Program-made: the position numbers and the translations under genes
Notes under the pieces: generated by a model
What the model saw: the letters and a program-made list of their open reading frames with translations, nothing else
Database searches by the model: none
Told to the model about the DNA's origin: nothing
Assembly (NCBI GenBank): GCA_017399515.1
Contig: JAFQBZ010000184.1
Span: 1-5,747 of the forward strand
DNA from: Clostridia bacterium
GTDB taxonomy: Bacteria; Bacillota; Clostridia; Christensenellales; UBA1242
Reading direction: 5' to 3'
DNA length: 5,747 nucleotides
Part shown: positions 1 through 5,705 of the stretch, piece after piece
How positions within the stretch are numbered: the first letter of the stretch is position 1
How the letters are laid out: each line of letters begins with the position of its first letter

Positions 1-580
1 AAATAATCATAAATCCACATTTATATTTTTCTTTAAGATTTTTAAATGTTTTGATTAAACTGTTAAAACTCCAAAGGTCAATGCCGGCTTCTGGTTCATC
101 AAACACAGCAAGTTCACTTTGTCTTGCAATAATGGTTGCAATTTCAATTCTTTTAAGTTCACCACCAGAAAGTGAACCATCGATATCTCTATCAATATAA
201 TCACGCGCGCAAAGACCAACATCAGAAAGATATTTGCAGGCATCACCAACAGAAATTTCTTTTCCTGCCGCAAGAGAAATCATTTGTTTCACAGTGATTC
301 CTTTAAACTTAACAGGTTGTTGAAAAGCAAAACTGATTCCAAGTTTGGTTCTTTCAGAAATTGAAAGGTTTGTGATGTCTTTTCCGTTAAAAATAATCTT
401 TCCTGATGACGGCTTATTGATGCCCATAATAATTTTTGCAAGGGTAGATTTGCCTGAACCATTAGGACCCGTCACCACCAAAAATTTATCATCTTCAATC
501 TTTAAATTGATATTTTTCAAAATGTTTTTTGTTTTTCCGTTTTCACGAACAGAGAAACTTATATTTTCTAGTTCTAACAT
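1..580 (-). CDS. sufC: SufC-like ABC-type ATPase (Fe-S cluster assembly), 3' end outside window
   Basis: Partial gene: 193 codons are read from ATG (578-580 on the minus strand) to the left edge, so the C-terminal part including the switch-histidine loop is missing. Seen directly: Walker A GPNGSGKST (residues 38-46), Q-loop FQQP (86-89), ABC signature LSGGE (137-141), Walker B LAVFDE with the catalytic Glu (157-162), then a D-loop of AGID type (165-168). There are no membrane segments. From family knowledge, the LSGGELKR...DEPEAGID pattern resembles the soluble SufC-like ATPases of anaerobic Firmicutes, which usually sit beside a SufB/SufD-type scaffold and power Fe-S cluster assembly in the cytoplasm. 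The expected sufB/D partner would lie left of the window and cannot be seen. The start is supported by GGAGG at 586-590, five bases from the ATG. Alternative: the ATPase of an unrelated ABC transporter. ABC ATPase is certain; the SufC assignment is likely. Confidence 0.8.
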   Translation of the reverse strand, partial: MLELENISFSVRENGKTKNILKNINLKIEDDKFLVVTGPNGSGKSTLAKIIMGINKPSSGKIIFNGKDITNLSISERTKLGISFAFQQPVKFKGITVKQMISLAAGKEISVGDACKYLSDVGLCARDYIDRDIDGSLSGGELKRIEIATIIARQSELAVFDEPEAGIDLWSFNSLIKTFKNLKEKYKCGFMII

Positions 581-596
581 AAATGCCTCCAAACAC

Positions 597-625
597 ATTA
601 TAAACTAAAAAGGGCAAATTTCCAA
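597..625 (-). promoter_or_regulatory. Promoter of the sufC-like gene
   Basis: On the minus strand a -35 box TTGGAA (620-625) lies 17 bases from a perfect -10 box TATAAT (597-602). Transcription would be expected to start near the G at 590, which is the first base of the GGAGG ribosome binding site, giving a leader of only about 10 bases. It lies downstream of the rpmB terminator, so the ATPase gene appears to be transcribed independently of rpmB. The prediction rests on sequence match only. Confidence 0.65.
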
Positions 626-642
626 TAGTTTTTTTTAAGTAT

Positions 643-670
643 AAAAAAATTCTAGGGAAGAACCCTAGAA
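643..670 (-). terminator. Intrinsic terminator of rpmB
   Basis: A perfect 8-bp inverted repeat TTCTAGGG / CCCTAGAA (650-657 and 663-670) encloses a 5-base loop. On the minus strand it is followed directly by seven T (643-649). It begins about 22 bases past the rpmB stop codon. The stem with a GGG/CCC core and a U-tract is the classic rho-independent form. On the plus strand only a short T run (676-680) follows, so termination is mainly for minus-strand transcripts. Confidence 0.88.
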
Positions 671-691
671 CTTAATTTTTAAGTATATAAA

Positions 692-877
692 CTATTTATC
701 TTTTTTTGAACCTTTCATACACTTTGTGCAAACATAAGTGTTAACAACTTTTCCATCAATTTCAACAGTTGTTTTATGAATATTTGGTCTAAAAACTCTT
801 TTTGATATATTTAAAGCGTGGCTACGAGAGTTACCTGCGTTAGCACCTTTGCCACAAATACTACATACTCTACTCAT
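692..877 (-). CDS. rpmB: 50S ribosomal protein L28 (zinc-binding form)
   Basis: The 61-residue product matches L28 in length and composition: basic, starting MSRVCSICGKG, with the family pattern of small residues, NSRSHALN (16-23) and RVFRPN (27-32). Two CxxC pairs, Cys5/Cys8 and Cys50/Cys53, are the zinc-ribbon ligands of the C+ paralogue of L28, so this version should bind zinc. In Bacillus such ribosomal proteins may be swapped for zinc-free copies under zinc limitation; no second copy is visible here. The protein is a component of the large ribosomal subunit. The start at 875-877 is supported by AGGAGGT (885-891) with 7 bases spacing. The gene is transcribed alone from its own promoter, divergent from yloU as in Bacillus subtilis, and ends in a strong terminator. 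Confidence 0.96.
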   Translation of the reverse strand: MSRVCSICGKGANAGNSRSHALNISKRVFRPNIHKTTVEIDGKVVNTYVCTKCMKGSKKDK

Positions 878-919
878 AAGTTCTACCTCCTGGGTGATTT
901 ATATCATAATACGAAACAC

Positions 920-948
920 ATAATAGCATAGAACTGAAAATTTTGCAA
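920..948 (-). promoter_or_regulatory. Promoter of rpmB with extended -10
   Basis: Minus strand: -35 TTGCAA (943-948), 17-base spacer, -10 TATTAT (920-925), with a TG one base upstream of the -10 (ATGC before TATTAT), which is an extended -10 element. The predicted transcription start is near 912-914, giving a leader of roughly 35 bases. It lies back to back with the yloU promoter, with about 60 A/T-rich bases between the two -35 boxes. Confidence 0.7.
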
Positions 949-1007
949 GTATATAATGCAAAAATTATTAAAATTTTTATAAAATAACTAATTTCTTTAA
1001 TTATTCC

Positions 1008-1036
1008 TTGATTTTTTCTAGTGTTTGGTATATTAT
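1008..1036 (+). promoter_or_regulatory. Promoter of yloU-fakA
   Basis: Two overlapping registers are possible. TTGATT (1008-1013), 17 bases and TATTAT (1031-1036) form a sigma-A type pair. Alternatively, the TG at 1026-1027 makes TATATT (1029-1034) an extended -10. The core AGTGTTTGGTATATTA at 1020-1035 recurs almost unchanged upstream of the cupin gene, and its last 12 bases recur exactly upstream of the tRNA. The predicted start near 1041-1043 leaves a leader of about 60 bases. Confidence 0.65.
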
Positions 1037-1056
1037 TATGATATATTTGTAGGCTC

Positions 1057-1078
1057 TCTTTGCGACCATTTGCAAAGA
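1057..1078 (+). other. Hairpin in the yloU 5' leader
   Basis: A perfect 7-bp inverted repeat TCTTTGC / GCAAAGA (1057-1063 and 1072-1078) closes an 8-base loop. It lies between the predicted transcription start and the ribosome binding site at 1091-1097. No U-tract follows, so it is not a terminator. It may stabilise the mRNA or be an operator; no function is shown by the sequence. Confidence 0.4.
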
Positions 1079-1102
1079 AGTTAATATAAAAAGGAGACAA
1101 TT

Positions 1103-1453
1103 ATGTCAGTTAATACAGTTAACTCTTACGGAAAAATTTCTGTTACAGATGATGCAGTTGCTTTAATTGTGGCTCATTCGGCATTAGATGTTTACGGTGT
1201 TGTTGACCTTGTGACAAGCAAGTTTTCAGACTCTCTTCGTGAACTCTTTAAAAAGTCTTATAAGCCAAAGGGCATTAAAATTACAACTATTTCAGACAGA
1301 ATTATCATTGACCTTGATATAATTTTAAAATATGGTGTTAGCATTAACGCCGTTGCTGAATCTGTTAGAAGACTTGTTAAGTATAATGTTGAACAGTTTA
1401 CCGGCATGCTTGTTGATTCAGTAAATATAAATGTTGTTGGTGTTAAAGTTTAG
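1103..1453 (+). CDS. yloU: Asp23/Gls24 family envelope stress protein (YloU-like)
   Basis: The 116-residue product has the Asp23/Gls24 family layout: an N-terminal GKISVTDDAVALIVAHSALDV segment (10-30) containing the conserved family helix and the VYGVVDL turn. A beta-hairpin region follows (IKITTISDRIIIDLDIILKYGVSI, 58-81), then a helix AVAESVRRLVKYNVEQFTGM (83-102), and a final strand VDSVNINVVGVKV (104-116). No signal peptide or membrane segment is seen. From family knowledge, Asp23 proteins are abundant and associate with the cell envelope, in staphylococci through the anchor AmaP; the molecular role of YloU is not defined. The position immediately upstream of fakA and divergent from rpmB is the conserved Firmicutes arrangement, which strengthens the call. 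The start is supported by AAGGAGA (1091-1097). It is cotranscribed with fakA, probably with some attenuation between them. Confidence 0.93.
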   Translation: MSVNTVNSYGKISVTDDAVALIVAHSALDVYGVVDLVTSKFSDSLRELFKKSYKPKGIKITTISDRIIIDLDIILKYGVSINAVAESVRRLVKYNVEQFTGMLVDSVNINVVGVKV

Positions 1454-1478
1454 GCAAATTATAGTTTTGCTATTTTTT
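1451..1478 (+). terminator. Weak terminator or attenuator between yloU and fakA
   Basis: GCAAA (1454-1458) pairs with TTTGC (1466-1470), extendable by the stop-codon bases TA with TA at 1471-1472 if G1453 is bulged. The loop is 7 bases and a run of six T follows (1473-1478). The stem is short and only partly G/C, so full termination is unlikely. No convincing promoter lies between it and fakA, which implies read-through. The hairpin overlaps the yloU stop codon. Confidence 0.4.
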
Positions 1479-1519
1479 GCTGCTTACACCTTTTAAAATG
1501 CAATTAGGAGAAAATTTTA

Positions 1520-3169
1520 ATGGATAAAGTTATTACCGGAGCGATGCTCCGTAAAATGGTAGTTTCTGGTGCAAACTATCTTGAAGAAAATAAAGAGTAT
1601 GTAAACTCACTTAATGTATTCCCGGTTCCAGATGGTGACACCGGTACTAATATGTCACTCACAATGAAATCATCTGTGAAAGAACTTAATATGTGCACAA
1701 ACAATGATATGGAAGCAATCTGTGATGCTATTTCTAAAGGTGCACTTAAAGGCGCGAGAGGTAACTCTGGTGTTATTCTTTCACAAATCTTTAAAGGTAT
1801 CACATCGTCTTTAATTCATCTTAAAGAAATTAAAGTTATGGATTTTGCTAACGCGCTTATCGAAGGTGCAAATGTTGCTTATAAAGCCGTTACAAAACCA
1901 AAAGAAGGTACAATTTTAACAGTTATTCGTGCAATGGCTGATTCTTCAATCAAAATTGCTAAAAAGGCTTCTGATCTTGAAGATTTCTTTAAGCAAGTTT
2001 TAGATATCGGTGAAGAAGCACTTTCTATGACTCCTGAACTTTTGCCTGTTCTTAAAAAGGCAGGTGTGGTTGACGCGGGTGGTCGTGGTCTTCTTATCAT
2101 TATGAACGGTTTCCTTAAAATTGTTTGTGGTGATGAAAGTGAACTTAAACTTCAAGCAGATTCAGACAGAGTTGGTGACGGCAACATTCAAATGAATGGT
2201 GGAAACGAACTTGTTGACTATAACAGCCTTGCTGATATTGAATTTGCATACTGCACAGAATTCTTTGTTATCAACATCAACAAAAAGACAACCGTTGCAG
2301 ATATTGACAAACTTCGTGAAACTCTTATGACACTTGGTGATTCTGTTATCTGTATTGGTGACCTTAACCTTATCAAAGTGCATGTTCACACAAACCAACC
2401 AGGCGTTGCTTTAACTCACGCTCTTAAACTTGGTGAACTTAACGGCGTTAAAATTGAAAATATGCTTGAACAATTCAGAGCACTCAAAGTTCAACAAGAA
2501 CCAACTGAACTCAAAAAGATTGGTCTTGTTTCAGTTTGTGCTGGTGAAGGCCTTGCTAACTTATTCAAAGACCTTAATGTTGACTATGTCATTGAAGGTG
2601 GTCAAACAATGAACCCAAGCGCTGAAGACATTGCTAAAGCCGCTGACAGTGTTTATGCTGAAAATGTATTCGTGCTTCCAAACAACTCAAACATCATCTT
2701 GGCTGCAGAACTTGCAAATGACCTTTCAAAACGCAACATTCATGTTCTTCCAACAAAGTCAGTTCCTCAAGGTATCTCTGCTGCAATTAGAATTGACCCT
2801 GAACTTTCAGTTGAAGAAAACAAACACAATGTTGAAGATGCAATCAAGAGTGTTGTTTCTGGTTCAGTTACTTATGCTGTTAAAACAACATCAATGGATG
2901 GCTTCAAACTTAAAGAAGGCGACATCATTGGTCTTGGTGAAAAGAAAATTTTAACAAAAGGTAATGATATTAATAAAGTTACTGAAGATACAATCGAAAA
3001 ACTTATGAATGATGAAGTTTCAACAATTTCACTCTTCTATGGCGCAGATGTATCTCCGGTTGATGCAGGTGCTCTTGTTGATACTCTTAAAGATAAGTAT
3101 CCAGACCTTGAAATCGATTGTCACCAAGGTGACCAACCACTTTATTACTATTTAATTTCTCTTGAATAA
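1520..3169 (+). CDS. fakA: Fatty acid kinase catalytic subunit FakA (YloV, DAK2/DegV-like)
   Basis: The product is 549 residues, essentially the usual FakA length. The N-terminal DhaL-like (DAK2) kinase domain (about 1-205) shows NVFPVPDGDTGTN (32-44) with the metal/ATP-binding Asp38 and Asp40, GARGNSG (78-84), and KKAGVVDAGGRG (179-190). The middle domain contains Cys245 in YCTEFF and His288/His290 in KVHVHTNQPG; these correspond to the Cys-His-His zinc site described for staphylococcal FakA. The C-terminal domain (about 333-549) is DegV-like and ends in the typical QPLYYYLISLE. Known role: FakA with a fatty-acid-carrying FakB phosphorylates exogenous fatty acids to acyl-phosphate, feeding PlsX/PlsY phospholipid synthesis in the cytoplasm. 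All key residues are present, so it should be active; no fakB is in this window. The start is supported by AGGAG (1506-1510), 9 bases upstream. It follows yloU by 66 bases and ends just before a strong terminator. Confidence 0.96.
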   Translation: MDKVITGAMLRKMVVSGANYLEENKEYVNSLNVFPVPDGDTGTNMSLTMKSSVKELNMCTNNDMEAICDAISKGALKGARGNSGVILSQIFKGITSSLIHLKEIKVMDFANALIEGANVAYKAVTKPKEGTILTVIRAMADSSIKIAKKASDLEDFFKQVLDIGEEALSMTPELLPVLKKAGVVDAGGRGLLIIMNGFLKIVCGDESELKLQADSDRVGDGNIQMNGGNELVDYNSLADIEFAYCTEFFVININKKTTVADIDKLRETLMTLGDSVICIGDLNLIKVHVHTNQPGVALTHALKLGELNGVKIENMLEQFRALKVQQEPTELKKIGLVSVCAGEGLANLFKDLNVDYVIEGGQTMNPSAEDIAKAADSVYAENVFVLPNNSNIILAAELANDLSKRNIHVLPTKSVPQGISAAIRIDPELSVEENKHNVEDAIKSVVSGSVTYAVKTTSMDGFKLKEGDIIGLGEKKILTKGNDINKVTEDTIEKLMNDEVSTISLFYGADVSPVDAGALVDTLKDKYPDLEIDCHQGDQPLYYYLISLE

Positions 3170-3178
3170 AAGCATTTT

Positions 3179-3207
3179 AAAGAACGGGCAAATGTCCGTT
3201 CTTTTTT
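3179..3207 (+). terminator. Intrinsic terminator of yloU-fakA
   Basis: The arm AAAGAACGGGC (3179-3189) pairs with GTCCGTTCTTT (3194-3204): 11 bp with one G-U pair and a 4-base AAAT loop. A T-tract runs 3202-3207, its first bases also closing the stem. It begins only 9 bases after the fakA stop codon. It separates yloU-fakA from the cupin-recG unit. Confidence 0.92.
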
Positions 3208-3208
3208 G

Positions 3209-3237
3209 TTGCCGAAATTTTCAGTGTTTGATATAAT
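3209..3237 (+). promoter_or_regulatory. Promoter of cupin-recG with extended -10
   Basis: -35 TTGCCG (3209-3214), 17-base spacer, perfect -10 TATAAT (3232-3237), with a TG at 3229-3230 forming an extended -10. The -35 begins one base beyond the T-tract of the fakA terminator. The predicted start is near 3244, leaving a leader of about 18 bases with GGAG at 3253-3256. The core AGTGTTTGATATAATA (3223-3238) matches the yloU promoter core at 14 of 16 positions. Confidence 0.75.
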
Positions 3238-3261
3238 AACTTTAGTTTAAACGGAGAATTT

Positions 3262-3609
3262 ATGAACGCAATATTTATACCATTTAACAAAGAAAACAGT
3301 TTTGAAGTAGAAAAAAACTATGTAATTGATAACTATTTAGACAAATCTTCAAATTTGGGATATTCTGTGGTTAGAACTCACTTAAATGGAAACCATCCTT
3401 TAATGAAGAACATTATTTCTAACAGAACTTATTATATTATTAACGGAAATGCATCTTTTGATGTTGAAAATGAACACTTTAAACTTAAACAAGGTGACAC
3501 ATTGACAATTCCAAAAGATACATTATATAAATTTGAAGGGATTTTTGACGCTATTTTAATCTCATGTCCAGCATTTGATGAAAAATATGATGTCATTTAT
3601 AGAGATTAG
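3262..3609 (+). CDS. Small single-domain cupin protein of unknown function
   Basis: The 115-residue product has a cupin-type C-terminal half. RTYYIINGNASFDVENEHF (55-73) is the strand-turn-strand of motif 1, and KQGDTLTIPKDTLYKFEG (76-93) is the GD-x-x-x-IP-x-x-x-x-Y of motif 2, followed by an AILISCPAFD end (97-106). The canonical metal ligands are not apparent: the HxH(x)3-4E of motif 1 reads as MKNIISN around 48-54, and the motif 2 His is replaced by Tyr89. It may therefore be a sugar- or ligand-binding or structural cupin rather than a metalloenzyme; substrate and pathway are unknown. No signal peptide or membrane segment is seen. It has its own promoter and GGAG ribosome binding site (3253-3256), and lies 8 bases upstream of recG, so the two are almost certainly cotranscribed. 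In Bacillus this slot holds serine dehydratase genes. The fold call is good; the function is open. Confidence 0.8.
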   Translation: MNAIFIPFNKENSFEVEKNYVIDNYLDKSSNLGYSVVRTHLNGNHPLMKNIISNRTYYIINGNASFDVENEHFKLKQGDTLTIPKDTLYKFEGIFDAILISCPAFDEKYDVIYRD

Positions 3610-3617
3610 TTAAAAAT

Positions 3618-5633
3618 ATGGAACTTGAACAAATTGCAGGCATTGGAAAAGCAAGAAAGCAGTCGTTTGAAGAAAACGACATTTTTTCGTGCGAAGATTT
3701 GCTCAACTATTTTCCTTATAAATATTATGATTTTTCAAAAACTAGCCCTTACGCTGATGACGGAATTGTTAAACTCATTAAAGCAACTGTTTGCGAAAAT
3801 GCAAAAGTTGTTAAAATTAGAGCAAACTTTTCATTTGTAACCTGCAAAATGTGTGATGAAATAGGGCACACTTTTAATGCCATTTGGTATAATCAGCCAT
3901 ATATAAAAGCGAATTTATATATCGGTCAAGAGATTTATCTTTATGGCAAAAACAGCCCAACAAAAAAGAACACTTTCATTGTCACACTTTCAAAATCAAG
4001 TGAAAAACTTGAAGGACTTGGGCTGCTTCCGGTTTATCATTCAGTTTCAAAAATTGGGCAAAAAACAATTCACGATTCAATCAATTATATTTTGAAAAAC
4101 CTTGAAATTTCTTCGTTTATAGGTGATAGATTATTATATAAATATAACTTATTAACTTTAAATGAGGCTTATGACATCATTCATAACCCAAAAGAAAAAG
4201 ATGACATTGACACAGCGCTTGAGCGTGTTGAAATTGAAAAAATTATTCCACTTATTGCAATTAATGAATACCATAAAGCAATTTATAAATCAGTAAAAAC
4301 TCAAAAATATGAAAATATTGAAAACTTAATTACTGAATTTGAAAGTTTGATTCCTTTCAAACTCACTCCAAGCCAAAAAACTGTTATTCGTGAAATTCAA
4401 GGTGACTTTGTTTCTAAATTTTCAATGAACAGACTTCTTCAGGGTGATGTTGGCTCTGGAAAAACCATAATTTCACTTTTTGGTGCTTTTGTGGCTGCAA
4501 AAAACGGATATCAGTCAGCAATTATTGCTCCAACTGAAATTCTCGCTAAACAACACTATGAAACTGCTAAAAGACTTTTTGGAAATGATATTGAAGTGGA
4601 ACTTTACACCGGCTCAACAAAAGGATTTGATAAGCACAACGCACTTGCAAACATTCGTTTTGGCAAATCTAAAATTGTTATCGGCACACACGCAGTCATT
4701 TCTGAAGGTGTTGTTTTTGAAAACCTTTCTTATCTTGTTATTGATGAACAACACAGATTTGGTGTTGAACAAAGAGCAAAACTTAAACAAAAAGGGCAAA
4801 ACCCTGACATTTTGGTTATGAGTGCAACTCCAATTCCAAGGTCACTATCTTTGGTTCTTTTTGGTGACCTTGAAATATCCGTCATCAACGAAAGACCAAA
4901 ACCACAAAAAACACAAACTAACATTGTTTCGAAAGCAAAGCAGGCTGATATGTGGAACTATATAAAAACAAAAATTGATGACGGCTCAAAAGTTTATGTT
5001 GTATGCTCAAAGATTGATGAAGAAAATGATGATGATGAACTTCAAAAGTTTTCAGCAAAATCAATGTTTGATTATTTAATCACAAACATTTTTGATAAAT
5101 CATCTGTTGGGCTCATTCACGGAAAACTTAAAAAAGAAGAACAAAATAAACTTATAGAAAACTTTAAACAGGGCATAATTAAAGTGTTGGTTTCAACCAG
5201 CATTGTTGAAGTTGGTGTTGATGTTCCTGATGCTGACATTATTGTTATTGCGTCACCAGAGCGTTTTGGACTTGCAACACTTCATCAACTTCGTGGTCGT
5301 GTTGGAAGACAAGGGCAAGAATCATATTGCTTCTGCCTTGCTGACAGACTTAATGAAAAGTCTTATGAGCGAATACTCTTTTTCAAAAATCATTCTAATG
5401 GTTTTGAAATTGCAGAGTTTGACCAGAAAACAAGAGGTTCGGGGAGTGTGATTGGAACAAATCAACACGGAACTGACAACGGTCTTTTTTCAAGACTCAA
5501 TTCAAAAACTTACGGACTTGCTAAAGAACTGCTCGAACAAATCAAACCAGACCAGGCTCAATATTTAAAAATTTTAGAGAAGGGCGAAACCTTATACTCA
5601 TCAAAAATTTTGAACAAAATTATACTTAATTAA
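3618..5633 (+). CDS. recG: ATP-dependent DNA helicase RecG
   Basis: The product has 671 residues, slightly shorter than B. subtilis or E. coli RecG. The order is helix-hairpin and OB-fold wedge domain (about 1-145, with IAGIGKARKQSF and DLLNYFPYKYYDF), linker, helicase lobe 1, lobe 2, and C-terminal TRG element. Helicase motifs are GDVGSGKT (276-283), APTEILAKQH (304-313), GTHAV (356-360), DEQHRFG (376-382), SATPIPRSL (402-410), HGKL (501-504), STSIVEVGVDVP (526-537) and QLRGRVGRQG (557-566). The TRG region reads TRGSGSVIGTNQHG (605-618). RecG remodels stalled replication forks and Holliday-type junctions by ATP-driven branch migration. Deviations: the usual DELPPGR after motif III is NERPKPQ (424-430), and the TRG GTRQSG is GTNQHG. 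All ATPase motifs are intact, so it is probably functional. The start codon lacks a good Shine-Dalgarno (only AGAGA at 3601-3605, 12 bases away), pointing to coupling with the cupin gene. Confidence 0.96.
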   Translation: MELEQIAGIGKARKQSFEENDIFSCEDLLNYFPYKYYDFSKTSPYADDGIVKLIKATVCENAKVVKIRANFSFVTCKMCDEIGHTFNAIWYNQPYIKANLYIGQEIYLYGKNSPTKKNTFIVTLSKSSEKLEGLGLLPVYHSVSKIGQKTIHDSINYILKNLEISSFIGDRLLYKYNLLTLNEAYDIIHNPKEKDDIDTALERVEIEKIIPLIAINEYHKAIYKSVKTQKYENIENLITEFESLIPFKLTPSQKTVIREIQGDFVSKFSMNRLLQGDVGSGKTIISLFGAFVAAKNGYQSAIIAPTEILAKQHYETAKRLFGNDIEVELYTGSTKGFDKHNALANIRFGKSKIVIGTHAVISEGVVFENLSYLVIDEQHRFGVEQRAKLKQKGQNPDILVMSATPIPRSLSLVLFGDLEISVINERPKPQKTQTNIVSKAKQADMWNYIKTKIDDGSKVYVVCSKIDEENDDDELQKFSAKSMFDYLITNIFDKSSVGLIHGKLKKEEQNKLIENFKQGIIKVLVSTSIVEVGVDVPDADIIVIASPERFGLATLHQLRGRVGRQGQESYCFCLADRLNEKSYERILFFKNHSNGFEIAEFDQKTRGSGSVIGTNQHGTDNGLFSRLNSKTYGLAKELLEQIKPDQAQYLKILEKGETLYSSKILNKIILN

Positions 5634-5661
5634 AAAAAATTAAAAATTTTTTATTTTTTTT
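5632..5661 (+). terminator. A/T-only hairpin after recG: possible weak terminator or UP-like tract
   Basis: Eight A (5632-5639) can pair with eight T (5654-5661), extended by T5640-A5653 and, past a T-T mismatch, more A-T pairs from 5642 on. The stem has no G or C and overlaps the recG stop codon. T-rich runs could aid termination, but the hairpin is weak. The same tract sits just upstream of the tRNA -35 box and could instead work as an A/T-rich UP element. Confidence 0.35.
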
Positions 5662-5671
5662 ATAAAAACAC

Positions 5672-5700
5672 TTGCATTTGTTCTTAAGATTTGGTATATT
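5672..5700 (+). promoter_or_regulatory. Promoter of the tRNA gene with extended -10
   Basis: -35 TTGCAT (5672-5677), 17-base spacer, -10 TATATT (5695-5700), with TG at 5692-5693 one base before the -10. The predicted start is near G5707. A/T-rich sequence upstream (5632-5670) would suit a strong stable-RNA promoter. The 12-base core TTTGGTATATTA (5690-5701) is identical to that at the yloU promoter (1024-1035). Confidence 0.72.
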
Positions 5701-5705
5701 ACTAT

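Noticed and set aside
345..608. Plus-strand open frame opposite the SufC-like gene
   Set aside because: It is antisense to a clear ABC ATPase whose Walker A and Q-loop explain the coding constraint, and its own translation has no recognisable domain.
952..957. Second plus-strand -10 box TATAAT in the divergent region
   Set aside because: No acceptable -35 lies at 16-18 bases upstream; the A/T-rich context makes chance matches likely.
870..1100. Minus-strand open frame of 76 codons across the rpmB-yloU intergenic region
   Set aside because: It covers both divergent promoters and the rpmB ribosome binding site, overlaps the rpmB start, has no family-like sequence and no good ribosome binding site. 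It is a chance frame.
2162..2398. Minus-strand frame of 78 codons within fakA
   Set aside because: It is antisense to the FakA middle domain, whose Cys-His-His residues are conserved; there is no independent signal.
3723..3900. Zinc site in the RecG wedge domain from CKMC (residues 76-79) and nearby His84
   Set aside because: Only one CxxC pair and one His are nearby, and the OB-fold of RecG has no known zinc site; no second pair is seen.
4480..4821. Plus-strand frame of 113 codons inside recG
   Set aside because: It overlaps the RecG helicase motifs in another frame and is Leu/Lys/Asn/Gln-rich as expected of a shifted A/T-rich reading; no ribosome binding site.
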